A stretch of DNA of 64,000 nt, from positions 18,699,501 through 18,763,500 of the forward strand of contig CM049398.1 in assembly GCA_026929865.2 (NCBI GenBank). The letters run 5' to 3'. A program made the position numbers and the translations under genes. Of the stretch, positions 12,202 to 64,000 are shown piece after piece. Below the pieces are notes generated by a model. That model was not told where the DNA came from and ran no database searches. It worked only from the letters and a program-made list of their open reading frames with translations. How positions within the stretch are numbered: the stretch's first letter is position 1; every line of letters begins with the position of its first letter. This DNA comes from Hyperoplus lanceolatus (lineage: Eukaryota > Chordata > Actinopteri > Uranoscopiformes > Ammodytidae).

Positions 12202-12919
12202 GTTTGCTTGTTGTGAGGCTTCCTGTTCAGACCTTTGAGCAATACACTAACTGGGCATACACTCACTACAACTGGGATGAGCCTTTGTTGCTAGGCCCTG
12301 GTTGCTGAGTGATTTGCCATAAAACCAACTGTCCAGCTTGATTGATAGTTGAGTGACTTTAACAACAGCCAATCACAACTTGACTGGGGCACTGGTGTCT
12401 TTTCAGCTCATGCATACAAGCCATGTAATTGGATCCTTACGTTTGGTGAGAGATTTCAAAGCGTCCCTTTGTTGTCCAGAGTGACCATGGCCAGCGTTGG
12501 GAGAATTTAGCATCTCTAGTATTATATGAAGGACCTACCTGCCACAATCAAAAATACATAGGCCTAAAGGCTAAGTCTAGAAATAAACGACACAATTCAT
12601 TAATTAAATGCACCACTTGAGTGACCGCCTCCGTCATTTGCATTATGAGGAATAGGCCTACAGAAATGTTATAAGCAAACATAGAATTAGCCTAAATAAT
12701 TTTGCAAATAAAAATGGGCGGAAAATGTAAAGGGAAGATAACACAGACGAAAACACATTAAATATTGATATACAAATTACTAAAAATTAATTAATCAATC
12801 TGTAAAATGAAAAAATAAGTAAATAAAATTTAAGAAATAAGGAATAGCTCTATAAATCTATGCTAGGCTGTGTACCAGTTTATTTGATCAATTAATTTAT
12901 TGCTGCATTGAATGGCATA
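12202..12919. other. spacer upstream of ccdc153, probable promoter side
   Basis: AT-rich DNA directly upstream of the ccdc153 start. Its promoter would lie in the first few hundred bases, but no clear element is seen. Confidence 0.35.
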
Positions 12920-13973
12920 TTAACCCTCATGCCTTGTTAATGGAAATTTGTGAGATGTTTTTGTTACACTGGTTATGTTAAGTACACAATTTGTACCATT
13001 GACTTCCATTAAAACGAAATGTTTTGACCCCCACCTTTAAATTAAAGTGAAAAATAATTTTGAATGTAATTTCCAATTTATCTGTAGCAAACTTGATAAA
13101 GTTATATAAAAATAAGCTCAATTAAAAAAATGCCCCATTTTAGCCCCTCCCCCACTGACCTCTATGGTGACCCTTTACAACAAATTTGCATCCTTGTGTA
13201 ATTCATGGCTGCCTGCAAACCAGTTAAAAAAATAAGATAGAAAACATTAAAATGGTTTTGATGTGTAGTTAGTGAATACCTCTTTTAGTCAGAATGGTTG
13301 AAGTGATTTTTTTTTCCAGGAGTTAGTCTGTGTGTACTCAAATCACAGACACTGAAATCCTTGTGTAAAAATAGGCTATTTTGTAAACTCATAGAAAGCC
13401 ATAAAACCAGTATTTTTGATTCCTTGGCCATGGCAAGATATAATCAGGATTTATATCATGTGTTGCACTTATCTTGAAGGAGAGGCATCACATTTTAGGT
13501 TGTAACTCATATCTAGTAGATTTATGCATTTCATGTGGTCTCCAACTGAGGAGCAAACATGCCTCATGACACAAACGAGAAACAAATATACATTTTCATA
13601 TTTTCTGTCAAACTTCCGGATTGCTGGCAACTGCGACACAAAATCAAAAGAAAATGTCAAAGGTGTTCTGATATGGATAGTATAGACTGCTGTCTGCATG
13701 TCCATGACAAAATAAGATTGTGTCTGTACAGTATCTCACAAAAGTGAGTACACCCCTAACATTTCTTCAAGTATTTCATTATATCTTTCCATGGGACAAC
13801 ACTGAATAAATGACACTTTGATACAATGTTAAGTATTCAGTGTACAGCTTGTATAACAGTGTAAATGTACTGTCCCCTCAAAATAACTCGACACACAGAC
13901 ATTAATGTCTAAACTGCTGGCAACAAAAGTGAGTACACCCCTAAGTGAAAATGTCCAAATTGGGCCCAAAGTG

Positions 13974-14765
13974 TCAATATTTTGTTTTGCCATCATTATT
14001 TTCCAGCACTGCCTCAACCCTCTTGGGCATGGAGTTCACCAGAGCTTCACAGGTTGCCACAGGAATCCTCTTCCACTCATTCATGACGACATCAAGGAGC
14101 TGGTGGATATTAGAGACCTTGCGCTCCTCCTTCTCCTGTTTGAGGATGCCCCAAAGATGCTCAATAGGGTTTAGGTCTGGAGACATACTTGGCCAGTCCA
14201 TAACCTCTACCCTCAGCTTCTTTAGCAAGCCAGTGGTCGTTTCGGAGGTACTGCCCTGCGGCCCAGTTTATGAAGGGAGGGGATAATGCTCTGCTTCAGT
14301 ATGTCACAGTACATGTTATAATTCAATGAACTGTAGTTCCCCAGTGCTGGCAGCACTCATGCAGCCCCAGACCATGACACTCCAACCACCATGCTTGACT
14401 ATAGGCAAGACACACTTGTCTTTGTACTCCTCATCTGGTTGCCGCCCCACACTCTTAACACCATCTGAACCAAATAAATGTATCTTGGTCTCATCAGACC
14501 ACAGGACATGGTTGCAGTAATCCATGTCCGTAGTCTGCTTGTCTTCAGCAAACTTGTCGTGGGGTTTCTTGTGCATCATCTTTAGAATAGGCTTTCTTCT
14601 GGGATGACAGCCATGCAGACCAGTATGATGCAGTGTGTGGCGTATGGTCTGAGCACTGACAGGTTGACCCCCCACTCCTTCAAGCCCTTCAGCAATGCTG
14701 GCAGCACTCATTTGTCTATTTTCCAAAGCCAACCTCTGTGTATGACGCTGACCATGTGCACTCAA
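13974..14765 (-). pseudogene. Tc1 transposase, N-terminally truncated, broken
   Basis: The minus strand from 14765 reads QRLALENRQMSAASIAEGLE, the second helix-turn-helix, and on to VLWSDETKIHLFG with the first catalytic Asp. After a break near 14228-14316 the C-terminal SPDLNPIEHLWGILK follows (third catalytic acidic residue of the DDE triad). The first DNA-binding helix-turn-helix is missing: the sequence changes at 14765 into the inverted second copy. Confidence 0.87.
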
Positions 14766-14793
14766 CCTTCATAAACTGAGCCGCAGGGCAGTA

Positions 14794-15084
14794 TTGCAAC
14801 ATGATAACGACCCCAAACACACCTCCAAGACGACAAGTGGCTTGCTAAAAAAGCTTAGGGTAAAGGTTATGGCCTGGCTAAGCATGTCTCCAGACTTAAA
14901 CCCTATTGAGCATCTGTGGGGCATCCTCAAACAGAAGGTGGAGGAGCGCATCCACCAGCTCCGTGGTTCTGTCATGAATGGGTGGAAGAGGGTTCCAGTT
15001 TCAACCTGTGAAGCACTGGTGAACTCCATGCCCAAGAGGTTTAAGGCAGTGCTGGAAAATAATGGTGGCCACACAAAATATTGA
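14794..15084 (+). pseudogene. second Tc1 transposase C-terminal half, inverted
   Basis: Encodes MQHDNDPKHTSKTTSGLLKK, then SPDLNPIEHLWGILKQKVEE and VNSMPKRFKAVLENNGG, the middle Asp (DNDPKHT) through to the C-terminus. It mirrors the minus-strand copy at 13974-14228 with modest divergence. Confidence 0.88.
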
Positions 15085-15317
15085 CACTTTGGGCTCGATT
15101 TGGACATTTTTTCTTAGGGGTGTACTCACTTTTGTTGCCAGCAGTTTAGACATTAATGGCTGTGTTTTGAGGGGACAGTAATTTTACACTGTTATACAAG
15201 CTGTGCACTGACTACTTTACATTGTATCAAAGTGTCATTTATTCAGTGTTGTCCCATGGAAAGATATAATGAAATATTTGAAGAAATGTGAGGGATGTAC
15301 TCACTTTTGTGAGATAC

Positions 15318-15320
<3 letters not shown>

Positions 15321-15349
<29 letters not shown>

Positions 15350-15442
15350 GGGGGGGGGGGGGGGTGTTTGCATGTGTCATAGGCTATTAGGGCTGCAAAT
15401 TACCCCTTGTAATTTCTCTCCTCTCACACACATGCCCACTTT

Positions 15443-15520
<78 letters not shown>

Positions 15521-15537
15521 AAACATGAACTGGCACA

Positions 15538-15577
<40 letters not shown>

Positions 15578-15600
15578 CACACACACACACACACACACAG
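15321..15600. repeat. compound (TG)n, G-run and (CA)n microsatellite
   Basis: TG repeat 15321-15348, a run of about 16 G to 15364, then long CA tracts at about 15445-15516 and 15543-15599, starting directly at the right end of the Tc1 element. Confidence 0.92.
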
Positions 15601-16009
15601 AGAGACACATGCACAGACACACTAAAAATAATAAAAAAAAGCTGTTATTTTGTAGTTTTAGTCAGTGGTTTGCATCATAAAAACTCATATTTTGAAATAA
15701 AGACGATGATAAAAGGTGATAAAATGGGTAAATGTTACTATTCTCTTTCATTTTACCCAATAGGCTCTGTGCACAAGTCTAGAGCGAACTTCCGGTTTCG
15801 CCTGGTGTCGGCATACTAGTTTCCGGTGGCTCAGTTACCACGGTAACCATAAACTAATATATGAGTATTTCATTGGAAAAGGGGGATTAAATGTAGCCTA
15901 TGAGATTGTTTAAACAACAATGAAGTGCCGGTGGGTTGAATTAACACTTTTGTGAAACACTTTGCTTAGTTTAGAGTAGATATAATAGCGGTTTGAGCTT
16001 CCACTGCAG

Positions 16010-16261
16010 TGGATACATTGGATTAAAAGGATTGAGGTTTCGGACAACACATACAAAGTAAAGGTATGCAGCCGACATTTTGAGGACCAGCTAATCATCA
16101 GTACTGATAAGAGTAGACGGGTACTAGTTACAAGCTACGTCCTATCGTTGTTTGAGTGGAATAACTATGTTGTTATCAAAGATAAGGGCCTGTGTTTGGG
16201 AGCGCAGAACACGAGCATCAAGCCCAGAACCTGGCTCGGACCCCGGCCTAGAGGATCTTGA
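16010..16261 (+). pseudogene. THAP-like DNA-binding domain fragment of a transposase
   Basis: An 84-codon open stretch after a ctgcag acceptor reads WIHWIKRIEVSDNTYKVKVC, then SRHFEDQLI. The C-x2-H of VCSRHFED is the second zinc-ligand pair of a THAP finger, and the preceding WIKRI spacing fits. The first Cys pair is not convincingly visible upstream. It ends at TGA. Probably a transposase exon remnant. Confidence 0.55.
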
Positions 16262-16384
16262 GCACGACGTTGTTTAAATACTTGAATAGTTAAAAAAAAA
16301 AACGCACAACAAGCTCCGACAAACAGCTGCTATGTACACACAAGCACACTTTCATCATCACAGCAGGCAAAAGCTACAACCTAC

Positions 16385-17618
16385 AGTGCACACAACGGCA
16401 CCGACACAGTGAAGACACGCCAGCCGCACACACAGACACGCACCATCATCACCAGCAGCGCATTGCCTCAAACGACTAAAATAGAATAAAAGTCATTGGA
16501 TATCACAGCATGAATGAACTTTCCTATTTAGCTACTCTGCCACCCTCAAAAGATTTTAAACTCACCGTAGCTTGCAGGTGTGCAGCAGCATCCTCAAACA
16601 CGATGGTGGTAAGCTAGCAGGCTAAATCCCATGGTGAATCCACAAATATTTCACTATAATATTCCACGATTTGTCCGATGAAAAAAGCAGCCTGCAACCA
16701 GTTACTTTTCCTGCAGTCAGTCTATCCCATGTTGTTTCTACTGGTTGGTAAAATGCCTTCCAACAATGTTCCTCTTTTGCGTTAATCCTAATGCTGGCGT
16801 TAATTTTCCATTCTTATTGATCCTCATCTTCGAAATCGCGTCTTGGAAATGGCAATGATATCAAGCTTGCAGTAATATAGTTTATTCTTCTGCAGCCGTG
16901 AATCACATTCATTTCACACTTCGCGCTCACTGATCCGTCAGACCTGTCAGTGGCCCTCTGTCCACTGTAATCGTAAATAGCAACTTGTGGTTGGCTTATT
17001 CACCCGTCACTTACTAAATGATCATAAGTACTAACCAATGAGTGACCGAGCTGTAACCTTTTATTCTTTGTTTTGCCTAGAGACAACAATATTCTACATT
17101 TTATTGGATAACTTTATTTTCAAGCATTTCGGACACCAACACTGTCATTTCTAAAGCGAACTTCATAGGAAATCAGGATAAAATGAGAATTAAAATAGAT
17201 TTGTAATTGAATAATGAATAAGACATAATTGCTGTTGTCAGGCTCTTTCTGAAGTCCAAGTTGTCCTCACGATTTAAAAATGCAACGCTACCCGTGGAAT
17301 AATGACTGCAGGCTGCTTTCATCGGACTGATCGTGGTAAAAGTGGAATATTACTATCTATGGATTTACCATGGGATTTATAGGTAGGCTACACATCCGCC
17401 TATCGTATGCGGATTATGCTGCACACCTGCAAGCTACGGTGAGTTTAAAAACTTTTGTGGGTGGCAGAGTAGCTTATACAAAAGTTCATTTATGCTGTGA
17501 TATCCTATGATTTTTATTTTATTTTAGTTGTTTGAGGCAATGCGCTGCTGGTGATGATTGTGCGTATGTGTCTGTGTGTGCGGCTCGCGTGCCTATTTTG
17601 TCGGTTTCGTTGTGTAAT
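16385..17618. repeat. long inverted repeat, arms of about 320 bp around a 0.6-kb centre
   Basis: The left arm (about 16385-16703) and the right arm (about 17299-17618) are reverse complements at roughly 85-90% by eye. They share CATCACCAGCAGCGCATTGC and CTCACCGTAGCTTGCAGGTG, among other segments. It lies inside the THAP-type element and may be a separate fold-back insertion. Confidence 0.75.
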
Positions 17619-18689
17619 AAACTAGCACCTATATATTTTAGTATTGCATAATACATATGACCGCAGCTATCCCCATGAACACAGTGGGAACGGGCGTAAT
17701 GGTTAGTTTAACGTTTGGTTTATTGTCATAGCTTAATCATACACTCAGATTGTGAGGCTTCTCTAGTTTCTTCATGGACACTGCTCTGACAATAACTTCA
17801 AATGTTCCCTGATCTTTACTAGACACTAAGAGATGGGCGTAACGTTAGTAGGCCTAAAGTAAGCACAATACGAGACAGTTGGTGTTTCAAATACAAAAAA
17901 AAAATTACTCTGTTAATTAAAAATCAGGTGCACCACTTACTTAACCTCTTACTTATACAAATAACTTAAATATCAAACTTAAATCCCTTTCCCGCTTGCT
18001 TGTTGGAGCAAAATATTATGAAATTCAACTGTATGGACCGAGTCAGTAAGTAGACCGGAAACTAGAATGCCGACACCGTCAGTTGACTTCCGGGTTCTAG
18101 TGCACAGAGCCTATTGCATTGTGTTTTCTGAAGTAAAATGGGAAATCAAAGGCAAAAAAAAATTCACTTTAATTTACAGGTGGGTTGCCAAAAAAGTTGT
18201 TATAATGTAAGTCAATGGTAGAAATCAAACTTTTTTTTTCAAACTGACATTATGCAAAAAGAAATAATGCACCAAAATCAATTTTCTCACCTATTATTCA
18301 GATGGGTGAGCCGGTGATACTAATAATAATCAAAGTTAAAAAAAATTGGAATATTGAATTGTAATGTATTTTTCAAAAAAGCGATTGGTGGTAAATGATC
18401 AAAACTGGCATCTGAAGGGTTGATTTATAATCATCACTTATTAAACCATAACATGATAGATTGAACAACAACCCCTTCATGGAGAAAATGAAAAAAAAAT
18501 TGGGAAAAAATATTGATCTTTCATAATTTTATTGCAGTTTAAAGTTCAAAATACAAATCGTGTACTTAACATACCCAGTGTAACTTTTTTTAACAAGGCA
18601 TAAGGGTTAATTAATTTATTGTGATTAATGTAGGCCTATTTGTTTTTCATTTTGTAATGGTCCTCCATGGCCTACTCGTTTTTATGAAT

Positions 18690-19534
18690 GCTGTACAAGC
18701 AGAGGCGCGCGCCCGACCACATTCATGGCTCGTTAACGCGCACGAGTAGGCGTAGAATTTTGATTCTGAGAGGGGGGCGAAGGGAAGGGGACGTACAGGA
18801 AAAGAAAAGGCCTCATTTACACGTCACGGGGGATGGAGGGGGCAGGGGGACAGAAAAATACTAGGCAATGTTTATTTGCCCCATTTATTTATACACCGAT
18901 GTATGTCGGTGAAACTTTCGCACTTTAGGTGCAACTTCCTCCCTTCGGTCAACGGTGCGTGCTCAGTCGTCAGTCCACAGAGGAGCGCTGACACTGTCAG
19001 TCACTCACACAGACACTGAACTTCCCGACAAGACACAGCACGGGTGAAACGAGCTGCCGCTGACGAGAAAAAAAAAGCAGTGGGGACGACGTCGAGGGTT
19101 GTAAAGAGGACAGGACACACTCCAGTCCACAAGGCTTCTGGGCACAGAAACGGTGCCATTGTCCTCCAGCTGAGGGCGAGCAGAGACAGGTCTGGTGCTC
19201 TGCTAATTAGCCTGCGGAGAGAGACGGAGGACAGCAGCGCAGAAGCTAACTGCAGTAAGGACTGACTGGAGGGGGCTTGTTTTAGCCACAACCTGGACGT
19301 TTATCTGTCAAACTGGTATTGGTTTTACTTATGGGAGCCTTTATGCGATAGTCATCCCTCCCTGCCTCTACCCCCTGTCGGACCCTGGCTCGAATTCGCC
19401 ACTCGGGCGCTGTCCTCGCCGGGGGGTGCCGGATCACCATCTCCCGGTGCAGCTAACTCGCGGCGGCGGCGGCGGCTCGGTCCCCCCTGACCCCTGCCCT
19501 GCCCTGCCTCGCCTGTCCCGGCCGAGCCCGAATA
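18690..19534 (+). promoter_or_regulatory. GC/CpG-rich cbl 5' region (promoter and 5' leader)
   Basis: After an AT-rich transposon block the sequence becomes rich in CpG and G/C runs up to the cbl ATG, as expected for a CpG-island promoter and 5' UTR of a broadly expressed gene. A CGG-type run lies near 19460. No exact start site or TATA box can be assigned with confidence. Confidence 0.5.
19331..19351 (+). promoter_or_regulatory. short upstream ORF in cbl 5' leader
   Basis: ATG GGA GCC TTT ATG CGA TAG encodes a six-codon upstream ORF about 180 nt before the cbl start. If the leader includes it, it could reduce initiation at the main ATG. The transcription start is not known from sequence. 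Confidence 0.4.
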
Positions 19535-62658
<43,124 letters not shown>

Positions 62659-64000
62659 GTAAGTATACTTCTGTTTTATGACAAAACAAATTAACCTTTA
62701 ACCTTAACCTTTCGCCAACTACCTGATTAGATAAATACCATAGGAGAAATAATTTCTGTGATTTGTGTGAACTGACCTTTTTAAAACATGGGCATTTGTT
62801 AAGAGACTTGATACCTAAAAGCATGTACAGTTGGCATTCTAGGCAAGAAGGTTTCATTAAATCACTTGGATGTGAAAATGCTAAATGGCAGCTTTAATGT
62901 TCAGGCCGTGCCTAGCCAAAAAGCAATTAAGTGCGGTTGAATCAATATCTTGAAGTAGCAGAAAAGTCCTGTGAGCAGCCTGAAAAGTAGACTAAAGTGT
63001 TCTGCTGCAAACTGGTATGGGGCCAGACATAATACAGACAGAGCAGGGCTCTAGACTGCGACCAAATGCTCGCATTTTGCGAAAATTTTTGGAGACAGTG
63101 CGAGTAGTTTTTAAAACTAGGGGCACGCGCGCGAACGAAAAATTCGCCGACATTTGTATCATTATTATTAGTACTTTGAGAGAGAGAGAGAGAGAAGTCA
63201 GCGAGTGATCAGTTAAACGATCAACAGCGCGGATCACGTAACCTACTCTCATCTCAGTGTCCCGCTGTCGTCACGTCTTTAACATGTTGCCAACTGGTGA
63301 CTTTTTCCGCTATACCTGCCGACTTTCCGCCATAGCGATAAGGCTGTTAGATTTATTTTTTAACCGCGCTCAAGAGCAGAGTAGCAACGGAGCTGTCTAC
63401 TCCTCACCGCTGACAGCACTCAGTCACACGGGCAGTCTGATAGAAACCCCCCGCCACCTGCAGCAGCCAGCAGACAGCACCGTGTGTCAGGGGACGTTTG
63501 TGAACACGAAAATTGTTTGATATGTCCACATTCAATAGGCCACTGCATATCTATAAAAAGCTAACCTTGTAGTAATATGGCAACAAAAAAAGTGTGTAAA
63601 GTGAGTTTGTAAATATGTAAATAGGCCTAGTTAATTTGTAAACTACATGGTCAGCATTTTCTGTTCATTTTGCCTCTTTCAGAATAGCATAGGCTATAAT
63701 GCAAATTAGTTGATAATGTCACCTAGCTCCTACTAGTTACTTTTGAGTCAGCAGAGATAGAGTAGGACAAATCAGAGGGCTTGGATGTAGAGGTGGTTGT
63801 GGTGAAAATGGGCACAAAAAAAAATCCTTTTCCTAAAGGAATGTCTGAAGAATTTCACATGGTGATGCAAAATCGAAAACACAATGAACAGTATAATCTG
63901 TTGTCAGTGTGGTCCAAAACATGCTGGCAATGCAATAGCAGTAGGCCTAATATAGTTAAAATTGGGAAACATTTTAATAGATGCGTTGCAGGTCTATTTA
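62659..64000. other. cbl intron 15 (open at right edge)
   Basis: No coding exon recognised. A probable hAT-type start, CAGGGCTCTAGACTGCGACC, at 63047 has no visible partner end before 64000. A short GA repeat lies at 63178-63197. Confidence 0.5.

Larger units (their letters stand above)
13729..15319. mobile_element. Tc1-type transposon with fold-back structure, TA flanks
   Basis: The ends CAGTATCTCACAAAAGTGAG are exact inverted repeats flanked by TA. Within the left end, the motif AAAAGTGAGTACACCCCTAA appears near 13740 and again near 13926, the IR/DR layout of Sleeping Beauty-like Tc1 elements. The inverted arms reach about 13729-14277 and 14765-15319, far longer than a Tc1 TIR, because both arms carry the transposase C-terminal region. 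The unique centre is 14278-14764. Confidence 0.88.
15762..18116. mobile_element. THAP-coding DNA transposon with about 65-bp TIRs
   Basis: The left end TAGGCTCTGTGCAC and its surroundings are repeated inverted at about 18035-18113, including GGTGTCGGCAT and CTAGTTTCCGG. The ends extend by CAA/TTG. A THAP-like coding piece lies at 16010-16261. P, Kolobok and some other families carry THAP domains, and no clean target duplication was found, so the superfamily is left open. Confidence 0.65.
12924..18606. mobile_element. piggyBac-like element (TTAA-flanked), host to nested insertions
   Basis: The left end CCCTCATGCCTTGTTAA and the right end, the inverted repeat of CCCTTATGCCTTGTTAA, are each flanked by TTAA (12920-12923 and 18607-18610). 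The inverted similarity continues with a gttacactgg..tatgttaagtac segment. CCC ends with TTAA duplications are typical of piggyBac-type elements. No transposase of its own is seen; nearly all of the interior is later insertions. Confidence 0.75.

Noticed and set aside
15288-15680. Thr/His and Cys/Val repeat ORFs on both strands
   Set aside because: Translation of CA/TG microsatellites, not a protein.

Overview
The window is vertebrate genomic DNA, almost certainly from a ray-finned (teleost) fish. The evidence is a large multi-exon gene with GT-AG introns whose product is nearly identical to vertebrate c-Cbl in its N-terminal half, frequent CA/TG, CTGT and TAA microsatellites, and a dense load of fish-type repeats: L2/CR1/Rex-like LINEs, Tc1, piggyBac-like, pogo-like and hAT transposons, and tRNA-derived SINEs. 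No bacterial-style operons, CRISPR arrays or intact viral genes are visible.

There are two host genes, arranged head to head. On the minus strand (12201 down to 7579) lies a short six-exon gene for a lysine-rich, coiled-coil protein that I assign to ccdc153 (drc12, a ciliary dynein-regulatory-complex protein). On the plus strand, from 19535 to beyond the right edge, lies cbl, the RING E3 ubiquitin ligase that shuts down tyrosine-kinase receptors. Fifteen coding exons join in frame to 864 residues: N-terminal His-rich segment, 4-helix bundle, EF-hand, variant SH2, linker with its regulatory tyrosine, RING finger, proline-rich region, and C-terminal tyrosine motifs of the YMxP, YEAM and YDFP types. 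The UBA end must lie beyond base 64000. CCDC153 and CBL are also neighbours in human (from memory), so this looks like conserved synteny.

Layout: 1-7578, intergenic with an L2-type LINE (4201-5822, minus). 7579-12201, ccdc153, whose last intron holds a LINE split by a pogo-like element that itself contains an L2 tail. 12202-19534, spacer between the two genes, mostly a nest of DNA transposons: a TTAA-flanked piggyBac-like element (12924-18606) enclosing a fold-back Tc1 (13729-15319) and a THAP-coding element (15762-18116), which holds another long inverted repeat. 18690-19534, GC-rich 5' region of cbl. 19535-64000, cbl with introns of about 0.2-18.5 kb. Intron 2 carries a 5.3-kb element with about 315-bp terminal repeats and an exact 8-bp target duplication. 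Introns 4, 6, 9 and 12 carry hAT elements.

I found no undescribed biological system that I can support. The most unusual items are transposon architectures (fold-back Tc1, nested matryoshka elements, hairpin arrays, a SINE with a perfect 29-bp palindrome) and places where repeats press against cbl splice sites (hAT 16 bp from the exon 13 acceptor, CTGT repeat at the exon 5 acceptor, CA repeat at the exon 4 donor). The ccdc153 model also has an apparent frame conflict and a GC donor, which need transcript evidence.
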